A stretch of 34,809 bases of DNA from an uncultured bacterium (lineage in GTDB: Bacteria > Bipolaricaulota > Bipolaricaulia > RBG-16-55-9 > DRJF01). Shown here piece after piece: positions 15,205-22,948 of this stretch. The stretch is taken from the NCBI GenBank assembly GCA_913053845.1, contig CAJXGD010000024.1:1-34809 (forward strand), written 5' to 3'. Position 1 is the stretch's first letter, and the number at the start of each line of letters is the position of its first letter. Below the pieces are notes generated by a model. It ran no database searches. It saw nothing but the letters and a program-made list of their open reading frames with translations, and had not been told where the DNA came from. Made by a program: the position numbers and the translations under genes.

Positions 15205-16286
15205 GTTGCGCAGCCGAGACCGCCAGCGTTACATGTGGCAAGGTTGAAACGTTCCTCATCGAGTTGTTGCCCCCCGGAGAAGTAGAGCGTCAGTCCAGGG
15301 ATGGCCGCGGCTCCTAACTGGAGGCTGGTCCCCCGAGCGGCCAGTTTGTATAGGTCGGTGAGAGTGACCTCACCGGCTGCAAACGCCTTTGCCAGCCGCC
15401 TTCCTAGCGCGCCGGCCGCAGCCTCTCTCAATTCCACGCTCTCGCCATGAATGGTCAGTTCTTCTAGCTCCTCTTGACTGAGAGCCGAGATCTCCAGATA
15501 GTGAGCCAAGGCGTGGCTCGCTGCGCTGCGAAATTCTGGGGTCAGACCGGCATCGGTGGCGATCGCGCTCAGTTCACGAACCGGATTCTCCATCCTCTGA
15601 GGGAAATATAGATAGAGATCTGTCAAGAAGCGACCAGCCACCTCTCGCAGATGCAGAATTGAGCCGTCGAGGGTAACCCCTTCTACTTCAGCGCTCTTGC
15701 CACTGACAATCGCCTCTACCACGGCTTGCTGGTCCGCATGGCGCAGGCTGCATTTGAAATACTCAAAGAGAGCCCAGGCGGCGATCCGGCGAAGCTCTTC
15801 GCTTGCACCGTTGGATACCAGCTCATTGATCTCGTCGGGGGTTAGCTCTTCCGAGCGCATTGCGCTGACCAACATCTGGCTGAGTGCGGTGCCAGCGGCA
15901 TCGCGCACCTCAGGAGTCTTGCCTTCGACGGCGATCTTCATCAGCTCATCTCGGCTAAGATCCGCGGCTTGGAGTCGTTCAGCGAGCGCCCGACCGGCTG
16001 CTGCGCGCAAATCAGCCGTGTTATGGTGGGCATCGGCTGCCAGGGCGCGCAGCTTCTCAGCAGTGTACATTAGATAGCGCAAGCTGAGCGCTGAGCGGAT
16101 GGCCGCTCGGATTGCGGGAATAAACTCCTGCACACCGGGGCCATTGATCTGCTGAACTAGCTTCGTCAGCGATGGTGTACTTGGTCGGTCCTTTCCGACT
16201 GTGGCCGATGGGAGCCAAAGTATCGTGATGAGTATCAGGCAAAGCACAGCGGCCTTCCCAGGCGATAACCACCTTTTTTTGGGCAT
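14868..16286 (-). CDS. Secreted helical-repeat protein with C-terminal PPC domain
   Basis: The ATG at 16286 is chosen (472 residues) because AAAGGAGG lies 11 bases upstream; the frame is open to 16337. A signal helix (AAVLCLILITILWLP) is followed by about six helical repeats of 36-45 residues with the recurring pattern R-x-A-A-x-x-A-L-x-x-x-L then L-S-x-E-E-L (for example LREAAAGALGRRL, FRSAASHALAHYL, VRDAAGTALSQML). These resemble HEAT/ARM-type solenoids. The last roughly 115 residues are a PPC-like beta domain (FDLFLIEDTWPYE, ending GPYNISIKFDW). That domain is nearly identical to the separate protein at 16464-16919. It is first in the probable operon leading to the ABC importer. Protein or glycan binding is likely, but no catalytic motif is seen. 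Confidence 0.82.
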   Translation of the reverse strand: MPKKRWLSPGKAAVLCLILITILWLPSATVGKDRPSTPSLTKLVQQINGPGVQEFIPAIRAAIRSALSLRYLMYTAEKLRALAADAHHNTADLRAAAGRALAERLQAADLSRDELMKIAVEGKTPEVRDAAGTALSQMLVSAMRSEELTPDEINELVSNGASEELRRIAAWALFEYFKCSLRHADQQAVVEAIVSGKSAEVEGVTLDGSILHLREVAGRFLTDLYLYFPQRMENPVRELSAIATDAGLTPEFRSAASHALAHYLEISALSQEELEELTIHGESVELREAAAGALGRRLAKAFAAGEVTLTDLYKLAARGTSLQLGAAAIPGLTLYFSGGQQLDEERFNLATCNAGGLGCATPDGWIDWSGRDSDYLSSGHGIYYRFDLRCNTRVIISLSVPFFADFDLFLIEDTWPYENRLDSGDRGICSSRRGTGSNEYIDCKVPDNATYFIYVAAYSGSGPYNISIKFDW

Positions 16287-16332
16287 TTTGATACCAACCT
16301 CCTTTAGGTCAGATGCCTGATTTTTGGCATAA

Positions 16333-16380
16333 CCCAAGAAGGCGCCCGCTGTCTTACCCGAGCATAAGCGCCTTCTTGGG
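16333..16380. repeat. Long inverted repeat (13-bp perfect stem) between PPC genes
   Basis: CCCAAGAAGGCGC (16333-16345) pairs perfectly with GCGCCTTCTTGGG (16368-16380), leaving a 22-nt loop. It lies downstream of the small PPC gene and upstream of the helical-repeat/PPC gene, both on the minus strand. There is no T-run on either side. On the minus strand a TATAAT hexamer (16389 to 16384) lies just before it, so the hairpin would be in the 5' leader of the downstream operon, and could act as terminator, attenuator or mRNA stabiliser. Confidence 0.6.
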
Positions 16381-16463
16381 CTTATTATAGATGCTCTCTT
16401 ACGCTATAATTGTCTCCTTTTCAGCTATTGACTAGAGTGCCGTTGTGACGGATACTGGACCGC

Positions 16464-16800
16464 TCACCAATCGAACTTGATTGAGATATTGTATGGGCCT
16501 GAGCCGCTGTAGGCTGCTACATAGATGAAATAGGTACCGCTGTCTGGCACTCTGCAATCGATGTATTCATTGGAGCCGGTTCCGCGCCTACTGCTACAGA
16601 TGCCTCGATCCCCACTATCTAGCCGGTTTTCATAGGGCCAGGTATCTTCAATGAGGAAGAGATCGAAGTCTGCGAAGAACGGCACACTGAGGGATATGAT
16701 CACTCGGGTGTTGCAACGGAGATCAAATCTGTAATAGATGCCGTGGCCGGCACTCAGATAGTCACTATCTCTGCCACTCCAGTCGATCCAGCCATCCGGG
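16464..16800. repeat. Direct repeat, copy B (PPC-domain coding, 337 bp)
   Basis: This is the second copy of the segment at 14868-15204, in the same orientation and 1596 bp apart. Several mismatches are at third positions, and the four clustered ones near the AAATAGGT/TGTCTGG boundary change Asn-Ala to Ser-Gly. Recombination between the copies would remove the front gene of the operon. Confidence 0.9.
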
Positions 16801-16919
16801 CTCGCCTGGTAGCAGTTGGAGGCATAGGCCGGTACCCCGCCGCCGTACGGCGCGTTAGGCGCAACACCGAGGACACTTAGCCCCAGGACAATTACCGCCA
16901 ACAAGATCAGACGCTTCAT
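16464..16919 (-). CDS. Small secreted PPC-domain protein
   Basis: This 151-residue protein is a signal peptide (LILLAVIVLGLSVLGVAP) followed almost directly by a PPC-like beta domain of about 115 residues (PDGWIDWSGRDSDYL, YYRFDLRC, FFADFDLFLIEDTW, YIDC, TYFIYVAAYSGSGPY). Four mature cysteines could form two disulfides. PPC domains usually sit at the C terminus of secreted peptidases and aid secretion or binding; here the domain stands alone. Its domain is about 95 percent identical at the DNA level to the C terminus of the neighbouring larger protein. A TAAGGAGG ribosome site precedes the ATG. It is separated from the next gene by a long hairpin. Confidence 0.85.
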   Translation of the reverse strand: MKRLILLAVIVLGLSVLGVAPNAPYGGGVPAYASNCYQASPDGWIDWSGRDSDYLSAGHGIYYRFDLRCNTRVIISLSVPFFADFDLFLIEDTWPYENRLDSGDRGICSSRRGTGSNEYIDCRVPDSGTYFIYVAAYSGSGPYNISIKFDW

Positions 16920-17018
16920 ATTCTGAACCTCCTTAGGTTCTGATTGAGATAGTTATGGGGGTTGCACTTCCTAGTGATGACTGTTTGCTCACCTCCTTCT
17001 TTGTTTCTACTCTCAACG

Positions 17019-17801
17019 TCATTTAGTAGGTGGCGTCGTTCCGCCTGCCAAGCGCTTCAGTTTCATCTCCAACAGGCCGTTGATCGGTTCCAGGTTCGCC
17101 AGCAGGAACTGCTGGATCCTGAGCCCCAATATTGTCGTCATCGGCATCGGAGACGAGACTTCCTGCCCGTTAGCCGATGGAGCTGGACCTTTGGAGTTCG
17201 GCTGTCCCATCGCCGCTGTCCCCTGCTCATCACTGTGAGCGATTTGCCTCTGCCTGCAAGCAGCTAATGGACCTTCTCTAGATCCAAAGGGTGAAGCCAA
17301 GATTCCGTTGGATTCTCCGAAGACGAAGTCGAGCAGTCGGGTTCCTTGATCTAGGCTCAGCATCCCCTTGACCTGCTCCAGAGCGCTCGTCAGCTTAGTT
17401 CGATAGCCGGCACAGGCAGTCTGGAATTTCTCTCGGTAGGGCACGACCTGTTGCTGAAATTGCACCGCATCGCCGGCAAATTCCAGCAAGAAGTCCCGCA
17501 GATTGAATTGGGTCTGGGATACTTCCTGTTGATCCTTCAGCAAACCGGAGGTCAGATCGTGAATCCGGGTCATCTGCTCCACACTCAGGCCCATCGAGTC
17601 TATCAGGGTGAGCAGCTCGATCTGGCTCTGAATGTCAATCAGCGGAAGATTAATCTGTTGAAGGCCGGGTCCGATCAGCGGCTTTTCCGACTTCTCCTGA
17701 CCGATCCCCACTTGCAATGAGGGCCAAGCTGCCAGGAGAATTATCAAGAACAAGCTGACGATTAGATACTTCACCTTACTGGTCTGCCAAGCCGTTTGCA
17801 T
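17019..17801 (-). CDS. Secreted helical protein, unknown function (weak Spy/CpxP resemblance)
   Basis: This 260-residue protein has a clear signal sequence (LIVSLFLIILLAAWPSLQ) and a mature part rich in amphipathic helix: LLTLIDSMGLSVEQMTRIHDL, then QTQFNLRDFLLEFAGD, then an LSLDQGTRLLDFVFG segment. The L-S-x-E/D-Q pairing in helical context recalls Spy/CpxP-like periplasmic proteins, but the resemblance is weak. Two mature cysteines are present. It is the first gene after the SARP-type regulator and has a well placed ribosome site (GGGAGG). Directly upstream are tandem repeats and a -10 that match SARP-dependent promoter geometry, so it is the best candidate for a target of that regulator. 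Confidence 0.75.
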   Translation of the reverse strand: MQTAWQTSKVKYLIVSLFLIILLAAWPSLQVGIGQEKSEKPLIGPGLQQINLPLIDIQSQIELLTLIDSMGLSVEQMTRIHDLTSGLLKDQQEVSQTQFNLRDFLLEFAGDAVQFQQQVVPYREKFQTACAGYRTKLTSALEQVKGMLSLDQGTRLLDFVFGESNGILASPFGSREGPLAACRQRQIAHSDEQGTAAMGQPNSKGPAPSANGQEVSSPMPMTTILGLRIQQFLLANLEPINGLLEMKLKRLAGGTTPPTK

Positions 17802-17825
17802 CAGGCCACCTCCCTATAGTTGATC

Positions 17826-17861
17826 ACTATAGCCCCCCAATGTCCTATAGATGTCCTATGG
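17826..17861 (-). promoter_or_regulatory. SARP-like promoter: 11-bp tandem repeats and -10
   Basis: Read on the minus strand, two tandem 11-mers, CCATAGGACAT (17861-17851) and CTATAGGACAT (17850-17840), differ at one base. They place a common AGGACAT heptamer exactly 11 bp apart. Eight bases after the second heptamer comes TATAGT (17831-17826), a good -10, and transcription would start near 17819, giving a short leader with a strong ribosome site. SARP-family activators bind heptamer direct repeats 11 bp apart, with the proximal one 8 bp from the -10. The regulator gene at 17909-21559 is next door. Binding itself is inferred. Confidence 0.55.
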
Positions 17862-17908
17862 GAGAAGGTTGACTAAGAAATGTCGCTTATATTATGTGAA
17901 AAATGGAT

Positions 17909-20900
17909 TTATCTCGGTGAGTGGCCCGGCTGTTTTTCGTAGGCACGGGTGATCCGACGGTTGAGCGACACCTGGGTGAGGAAGCTCTCTTTCAGGTGAG
18001 GATCCACAAACTGCCGGGCCCGGGAGCTGATCTCCTGATAGGCTCTCTTCAGATAGATCGAGGCCTCATCCGGCCGCCCGCAGGTGTGCAGCACCTGATA
18101 ATGAGCAAAAAGGATCTCTTCCGGATGCTCCAGGCCCTCCGCTCCGCCCTCTTGCTCCAGCAGCGCGATCGCCTCTCGCGAGGTTTCCAGCGCTGCTTGC
18201 GAGTCTCCGCGCTCGAGCTTGGCCAAGCCCAGTCGGCTGAGCGCCTCGACCTTCAAGCTGGTCACGCCCAGCTCCTCGAAGCGCTGCAGCGCCTGCCGAA
18301 GATAGCGCAGCGCGCGGCGAGCATCGCCTGCTACCAGATAAGCAGCGCCCAGGTGGCTCAGGTTCAACCCCTGTCGGCGCCGGTCTCCCAGCTCGCGGCG
18401 CATCTTGTAGGCTGCCCTGAAGAAGGGCAGTGCCTTCCGCGGCTTGCCGCGCTTCAGGTAAAGACTCCCTAGGTTGCTGGTCACCTTGGCAATCGCCCGG
18501 CGATCCTCGCTGGCGGCCAGCAGGCTTCGCGAGCGCTGCAGGCAATCTCCGGCCTCCCGGTAGCGGCCACAGTCTGCATAGACCAGGCCCCGGTCGCTCA
18601 AGGCCTCTCCCTCCGCCTTGCGATCGCCGACCTCCTGGAAGATCCGCTCAGCCCGCTCGTACCATTCCAGCGCCCGTGCGTAGCGCTTCAGATCGCTGTA
18701 GGCCAGACCAATATTGAAGGAGATCTTCCCCTCGCTGCGCCGATCACCCACCGCACGAAAGACCTCGTAGGCCTGCCGATAGCAATCCAGCGCCTCCCCC
18801 ACCTGGTCCAACGCCCAGTGCACATTGCCGATGTTGGCCAGCGTCTGAGCCGCTTCCAGTCGTTGGCCGGCTTGCTCTCGCTTGCCCAGAGCCCGTTTTA
18901 AGCAGGCCAGGCTCTCCTGATAGTTGCCCAAGCTACGCTGCACCACACCCAGATCGTTCCAGGAGGCCGCCTCCCCCAAAACCTCCCCGGCCTGCTGAAA
19001 ACACTCCAGAGCCTGGCGATAGCAACCCTCGGCCAGTTGAGGCTTTCCCCATCCCCAATATAGCTGCCCCAGATCATTGAGCGCCTGACCGATCTGGATC
19101 GGAACGCCCAACTTGCGCCTCAACTCTAGGGCCGCCTGAGCATGGGTTTCCCCTTCCAAGTAGCGAACCAGCATTAGGCATAGATGGGCACGCATCTGCG
19201 AGACTCTCGCCTGTCGCTCCTCATCCTCCATCTGCCTTGCCAGTTGCTCCAGTGCGTCCAGCGCCAGTGCCTGCTCCTCCCTGCGGCCCAAACGGTCAAA
19301 GAGCGTCACCCGCTCCGCCAGCAATTCAAAGCGATCTTGATCAATATCCCTAGCCAGTTGATCTTGATGCTCTACGCTTTGAAGAGCCTCAATCGCCCGC
19401 ATCCCCAACTCGATCAACCGGAGCCCCTCCTCGTTTTGATGAGAAGCTACGGCCCGTCCCGCCACCGTCCGAGCATAGCTGAGCGCCTGGAGCCATTGGC
19501 CTGCCTCTGCAAAGTGATGGGCCAAGCGGGCTTCATATCGCTGTAAGTCATCCGGATGTAACTGCTCCAGTGCCTCGGCCACCCGCAGGTGTAACAGCCG
19601 CCGCTCGGAGTCCAGTCGGGTGACGATCATCTGCTGAATTTGCAGATGACTGAAGGCGTAGCTGCTGCCTTCTTCCATTACCAGAAGCTGTCGCCGGATC
19701 AAGCGATCGAGTGGCCGGGAAATATCTTCACCGCCCCAAGCTCGTTGTAATAGTTCCCGCTCGAAGTGAGCGCCGATCACGGCAGCGAAGCGGAGCAGCC
19801 GGCGCTCCTCGTGTGTCAATCTGGCCAAACAACGCTCGATCAGGTCGGCAAATTGGGATGGCAAAGGTTGGGTCTCCAGAGGAGTTGTCGTAGCTGTGCT
19901 CCATTTGCCTTCTGCTGTGGCCTCCAATAGCCCTTCTTCAAACCAATGGCGCAGCAGCGTAAGCAGGAAGAAGGGGTTGCCCCCTGAGGCGCGGCCCAGG
20001 TGGTCGCGTAGCTCTGTGCTCAAATCCGGTGCCAGCTCCAGGATCATCCGATGTAGGGCCGCAGTGGAGAGCGGAGACAAGCGGAGTTGATAGGCTGCGC
20101 CTGCCTGCCCCTGCCGCTGGATCAGCGGATGATCCTCGGCCAGCTCACCGGCACGATAGGCCGCCAGCATGAGTATTGGCAGGCCGGAAAGTCGCGGGAG
20201 CAGTGAGCTAAGCCAGCTCAGCAGTGAGGGAGCGGCGTACTGTAGATCATCGATAAAGAACACTAGGGGGCGGGAGTAATTTTTTGACCTGGCTAGGGCG
20301 ATCAAAAGCTGGGCGAGTGGCTCAGACAGGTGAGCCGGCCCGGTCGCGGGTGGGGGTGCAGGTAGACGTGAGCGCAACTCAGGGATGGCACCTGCGGCGA
20401 GTTGCGCCAACCAGACCGGCCGCACCGCTTCCAACTCCATCGCACTCAGCAAAGGTACGATCTGGCTCAATGCCTGAGAGATTGGCCGATAGGGGTCGCC
20501 CAGTTGGTCGCCGCCGCAGTGGCTCTGCAGGATCAACGAGCCTTGCTCTTGAGCATAGGCCAATAACTCTTGTGTCAAGCGACTTTTCCCCATCCCGGCC
20601 TCCCCGGAGATCAGCACCAGCCGACCCTGACCATCTCGCGTTGAGGCGAAATGCCATTTCACACGCGCTAGCTCTGCCTCCCTGCCCACGAAAGGAGCGG
20701 TCCCGATGAAGTAAGGCAGGGGATGTGGCGGCACACCGAGATCACTGAGCATCCGCTCCGGCCGCAGGATGCGCCCTGCTGAGATCTGTCGATATAGCTC
20801 TTGCAGGGTAGGTGAGGCTTCCAACCCTAACTCTGCTAGGACACGGCCACAGTGCTCGTACACGCGTAAGGCCTTCGCTCGATCTCCGGTGAGATAATGA

Positions 20901-21559
20901 TAGCGCATGAGCTGCAGATAGATGCTCTCTCGTCGGTCATAGAGTTGCAACATTTGAGCGCAACGGGCGATGGCTCGCTGATATTGACCCAAGCGCGCAT
21001 AACATTGGGCCAGCTCCGAAAGTAGAGTAAGGTGGGTCTCTTTCCACTGCTCTCTCGCTTCGATGGCCCACTCTTCATAGCGATCCTCTTCCAGATAATC
21101 CCCTTGGTACCAATGGGCAGCTGCCTCGTACTCACGGATCGCTGCCAGCCATTGTCTCTGGTCCTGCAACTCCCCGGCTCGCTGATGATGCTGGCTGAAC
21201 TCCTCCACGTCGATGAGACAATCAGCTCGAGGATTGAAGCGGTAGCCGTTTGGGCAGGTGAGGATATGTTCTGAGTGGAGGCCACGCTTGAGCTGAGGTT
21301 CAAGGATCCGCCGCAGCTCGCTGATCCGGCGTCGGAGGGAAGCATTGGCCTTTTGCGACTCCACATCGGGCCAGAGCAGCTCGATCAACCACCGGCGAGA
21401 GAAGCACCAGCCTCGATCAGCGACCAGCAGCTTGAAGAGCGCTTGATGCTTGCGCGTCTTCCACTCTTGCCAAGTGATCGGTCTGCCGTCACGCCAGACG
21501 CGGAACCTACCGAAGAGTTGCACGCGAAGTTGAGAGGGTGAACCTCTGTTGTGCACCAT
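17909..21559 (-). CDS. Large SARP-family transcriptional regulator (wHTH-BTAD-ATPase-TPR)
   Basis: This 1216-residue cytoplasmic regulator has an OmpR-type winged helix (about residues 10-110, LFGRFRVWRDGRP, LLWPDVE, ANASLRRRISELRRIL), a BTAD helical domain (about 115-260, EYEAAAHWYQGDYLEE) and a STAND/AAA-type ATPase (about 285-600). Walker A is GEAGMGKS at 319-326 and Walker B is VFFIDD at 433-438. The last 400-500 residues are TPR repeats (EGCYRQALECFQQAGEV, EALDCYRQAYEVF, ALEWYERAERIF and more). This matches AfsR-like ATP-dependent activators that bind direct-repeat operators. The ATG at 21559 is preceded by a run of eight G with no better ribosome site. A SARP-like promoter lies just beyond its 3' end. 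Confidence 0.93.
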   Translation of the reverse strand: MVHNRGSPSQLRVQLFGRFRVWRDGRPITWQEWKTRKHQALFKLLVADRGWCFSRRWLIELLWPDVESQKANASLRRRISELRRILEPQLKRGLHSEHILTCPNGYRFNPRADCLIDVEEFSQHHQRAGELQDQRQWLAAIREYEAAAHWYQGDYLEEDRYEEWAIEAREQWKETHLTLLSELAQCYARLGQYQRAIARCAQMLQLYDRRESIYLQLMRYHYLTGDRAKALRVYEHCGRVLAELGLEASPTLQELYRQISAGRILRPERMLSDLGVPPHPLPYFIGTAPFVGREAELARVKWHFASTRDGQGRLVLISGEAGMGKSRLTQELLAYAQEQGSLILQSHCGGDQLGDPYRPISQALSQIVPLLSAMELEAVRPVWLAQLAAGAIPELRSRLPAPPPATGPAHLSEPLAQLLIALARSKNYSRPLVFFIDDLQYAAPSLLSWLSSLLPRLSGLPILMLAAYRAGELAEDHPLIQRQGQAGAAYQLRLSPLSTAALHRMILELAPDLSTELRDHLGRASGGNPFFLLTLLRHWFEEGLLEATAEGKWSTATTTPLETQPLPSQFADLIERCLARLTHEERRLLRFAAVIGAHFERELLQRAWGGEDISRPLDRLIRRQLLVMEEGSSYAFSHLQIQQMIVTRLDSERRLLHLRVAEALEQLHPDDLQRYEARLAHHFAEAGQWLQALSYARTVAGRAVASHQNEEGLRLIELGMRAIEALQSVEHQDQLARDIDQDRFELLAERVTLFDRLGRREEQALALDALEQLARQMEDEERQARVSQMRAHLCLMLVRYLEGETHAQAALELRRKLGVPIQIGQALNDLGQLYWGWGKPQLAEGCYRQALECFQQAGEVLGEAASWNDLGVVQRSLGNYQESLACLKRALGKREQAGQRLEAAQTLANIGNVHWALDQVGEALDCYRQAYEVFRAVGDRRSEGKISFNIGLAYSDLKRYARALEWYERAERIFQEVGDRKAEGEALSDRGLVYADCGRYREAGDCLQRSRSLLAASEDRRAIAKVTSNLGSLYLKRGKPRKALPFFRAAYKMRRELGDRRRQGLNLSHLGAAYLVAGDARRALRYLRQALQRFEELGVTSLKVEALSRLGLAKLERGDSQAALETSREAIALLEQEGGAEGLEHPEEILFAHYQVLHTCGRPDEASIYLKRAYQEISSRARQFVDPHLKESFLTQVSLNRRITRAYEKQPGHSPR

Positions 21560-21631
21560 ACCCCCCCCTTTTGCCTGCTAACCTGCCCTGCCCACAGCAA
21601 GTACAGGGTTATGCCTTGCCTCTACGTTAAA

Positions 21632-22912
21632 TCAGCGCACCGCACTCACCTTGAAATCGTCGAAGTGGGCATTGGTATTGGGCTGATCGAACGTCGCGGC
21701 GAAGACTCCCACCGAGCCGGTGGAGCTCAGGCCAACCTTCATCAACAGCACCCCATTAGCATAGAGGCTGACCTGCCCTCCTTGAGCGATAATCAAGAGA
21801 TCATTCCAACTGTTGGGTCCTTTGATGGCACTGGAGTTAGTCCAGTTCACCTGGGTGGATTGACTGGTAGAGCCTCCTAAAGGGAAAGAGAAGCTGTCCA
21901 CCGTGTAGGCATTGAAAGCTGGGGAGATGGCAAATCGGGTGAACGAACGAGCTCGTTGGTTGCCGGCAAAGATGATCCCCATGGCGCCCTGACTGCTCAG
22001 CGAGCCGGCTACCACCTGTTTTACCCGCACCTCTAGACAGAAGTCGCTGAAAGTCCTCTTAGTCGGCGCCCAGCTCCAGGCAATCGAGTTGGGACTAGCA
22101 CTGATCACTCGATATTCGCCACTTCCGCTATAACTCCAGTCGAAGCCTTGGAACGACCCCACCATCCAGCCGCTGCCAGGATCATCGAAGTCATCCTCAT
22201 AGAGTGTTTCCCCGCAGCGTGCGCCGGGCTTGCTCTCATTCACGGTGATTATCGCCGTGGCCCTATCTTGGCCACCGGGGCCTTTGACCGTCAGGGCCAC
22301 CACGTAGCGCTTGGCCTCTTGATAGGTATGGGTGGGATTGGTGGCTGTGCTCTGGCTGCCGTCGCCAAAATCCCAGAGAGAACCGTCGTAATTCTCCGAC
22401 TGATTGCTGAAACGGACGGTCAGCGGCGCGTCTCCTTGAGTGGGTGAAGCGGAGAAGCGGGCCACCGGCTTGGCCGGTGCCGGCGCACCAATCGCCTCGA
22501 AGGAAAATTTTTCCGGCTGGCTGACGTTACCCGCCTGATCGGAAAGTGTTACTTGTAACCGGAATTGACCTCCAGCGCTGGCGGCAATCTGAAACTCAAT
22601 CACGCCTTGGCTTTGGCCGGATACCTGCGGGTCAAACTGCCAGCCAGGACTAATTTGTAGCGCGGATTTATCACCGGTCAGCAGGTCAAACTTCACCTGG
22701 TTCAGATCGCCATCGGGGTCCTTGAAAAGCAGGTCACCGGTCACGAACTTACCGTCAGCCTGGATATTGTCTGGAAAGTCAACTGCAATGATTTGCGGCG
22801 GGCTGCCCTGCGCTGCCTGAGCCACAGAGGAGAAACCCCCCGACCCGGCTGCCAACACCAGCAGCACCAATACCAGCAGCGAGAACTTGTACCAGTTGAT
22901 GGGTCGCTTCAT
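21632..22912 (-). CDS. Secreted PKD protein with C-terminal jelly-roll domain
   Basis: This 426-residue exported protein has a signal peptide (FSLLVLVLLVLAAGSGGFSS) and an Ig-like domain (about residues 35-145, FPDNIQADGKFVTGDL, GNVSQPEKFSF). A PKD repeat follows at about 150-230 (ARFSASPTQGDAPLTVRF, WDFGDGSQST). A C-terminal concanavalin/LamG-type beta sandwich begins at LYEDDFDDPGSGW and ends NAHFDDFKVSAVR. Such domains bind or act on carbohydrate; no catalytic residues were identified. Two mature cysteines (ARCGE and DFCLE) may pair. AGGAGG precedes the ATG. It lies between the Ig-like protein and the SARP regulator, all on the minus strand, with only 72 bp before the regulator. Confidence 0.83.
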   Translation of the reverse strand: MKRPINWYKFSLLVLVLLVLAAGSGGFSSVAQAAQGSPPQIIAVDFPDNIQADGKFVTGDLLFKDPDGDLNQVKFDLLTGDKSALQISPGWQFDPQVSGQSQGVIEFQIAASAGGQFRLQVTLSDQAGNVSQPEKFSFEAIGAPAPAKPVARFSASPTQGDAPLTVRFSNQSENYDGSLWDFGDGSQSTATNPTHTYQEAKRYVVALTVKGPGGQDRATAIITVNESKPGARCGETLYEDDFDDPGSGWMVGSFQGFDWSYSGSGEYRVISASPNSIAWSWAPTKRTFSDFCLEVRVKQVVAGSLSSQGAMGIIFAGNQRARSFTRFAISPAFNAYTVDSFSFPLGGSTSQSTQVNWTNSSAIKGPNSWNDLLIIAQGGQVSLYANGVLLMKVGLSSTGSVGVFAATFDQPNTNAHFDDFKVSAVR

Positions 22913-22948
22913 CTGCTCATGCCTCCTGATGAATTACCCGCTGAGAAC

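Noticed and set aside
17814..17832. Two CTATAG copies around TTGATCA as an insertion-sequence end or operator
   Set aside because: CTATAG is self-palindromic and short; one copy is explained as part of the -10 region and no element is present.
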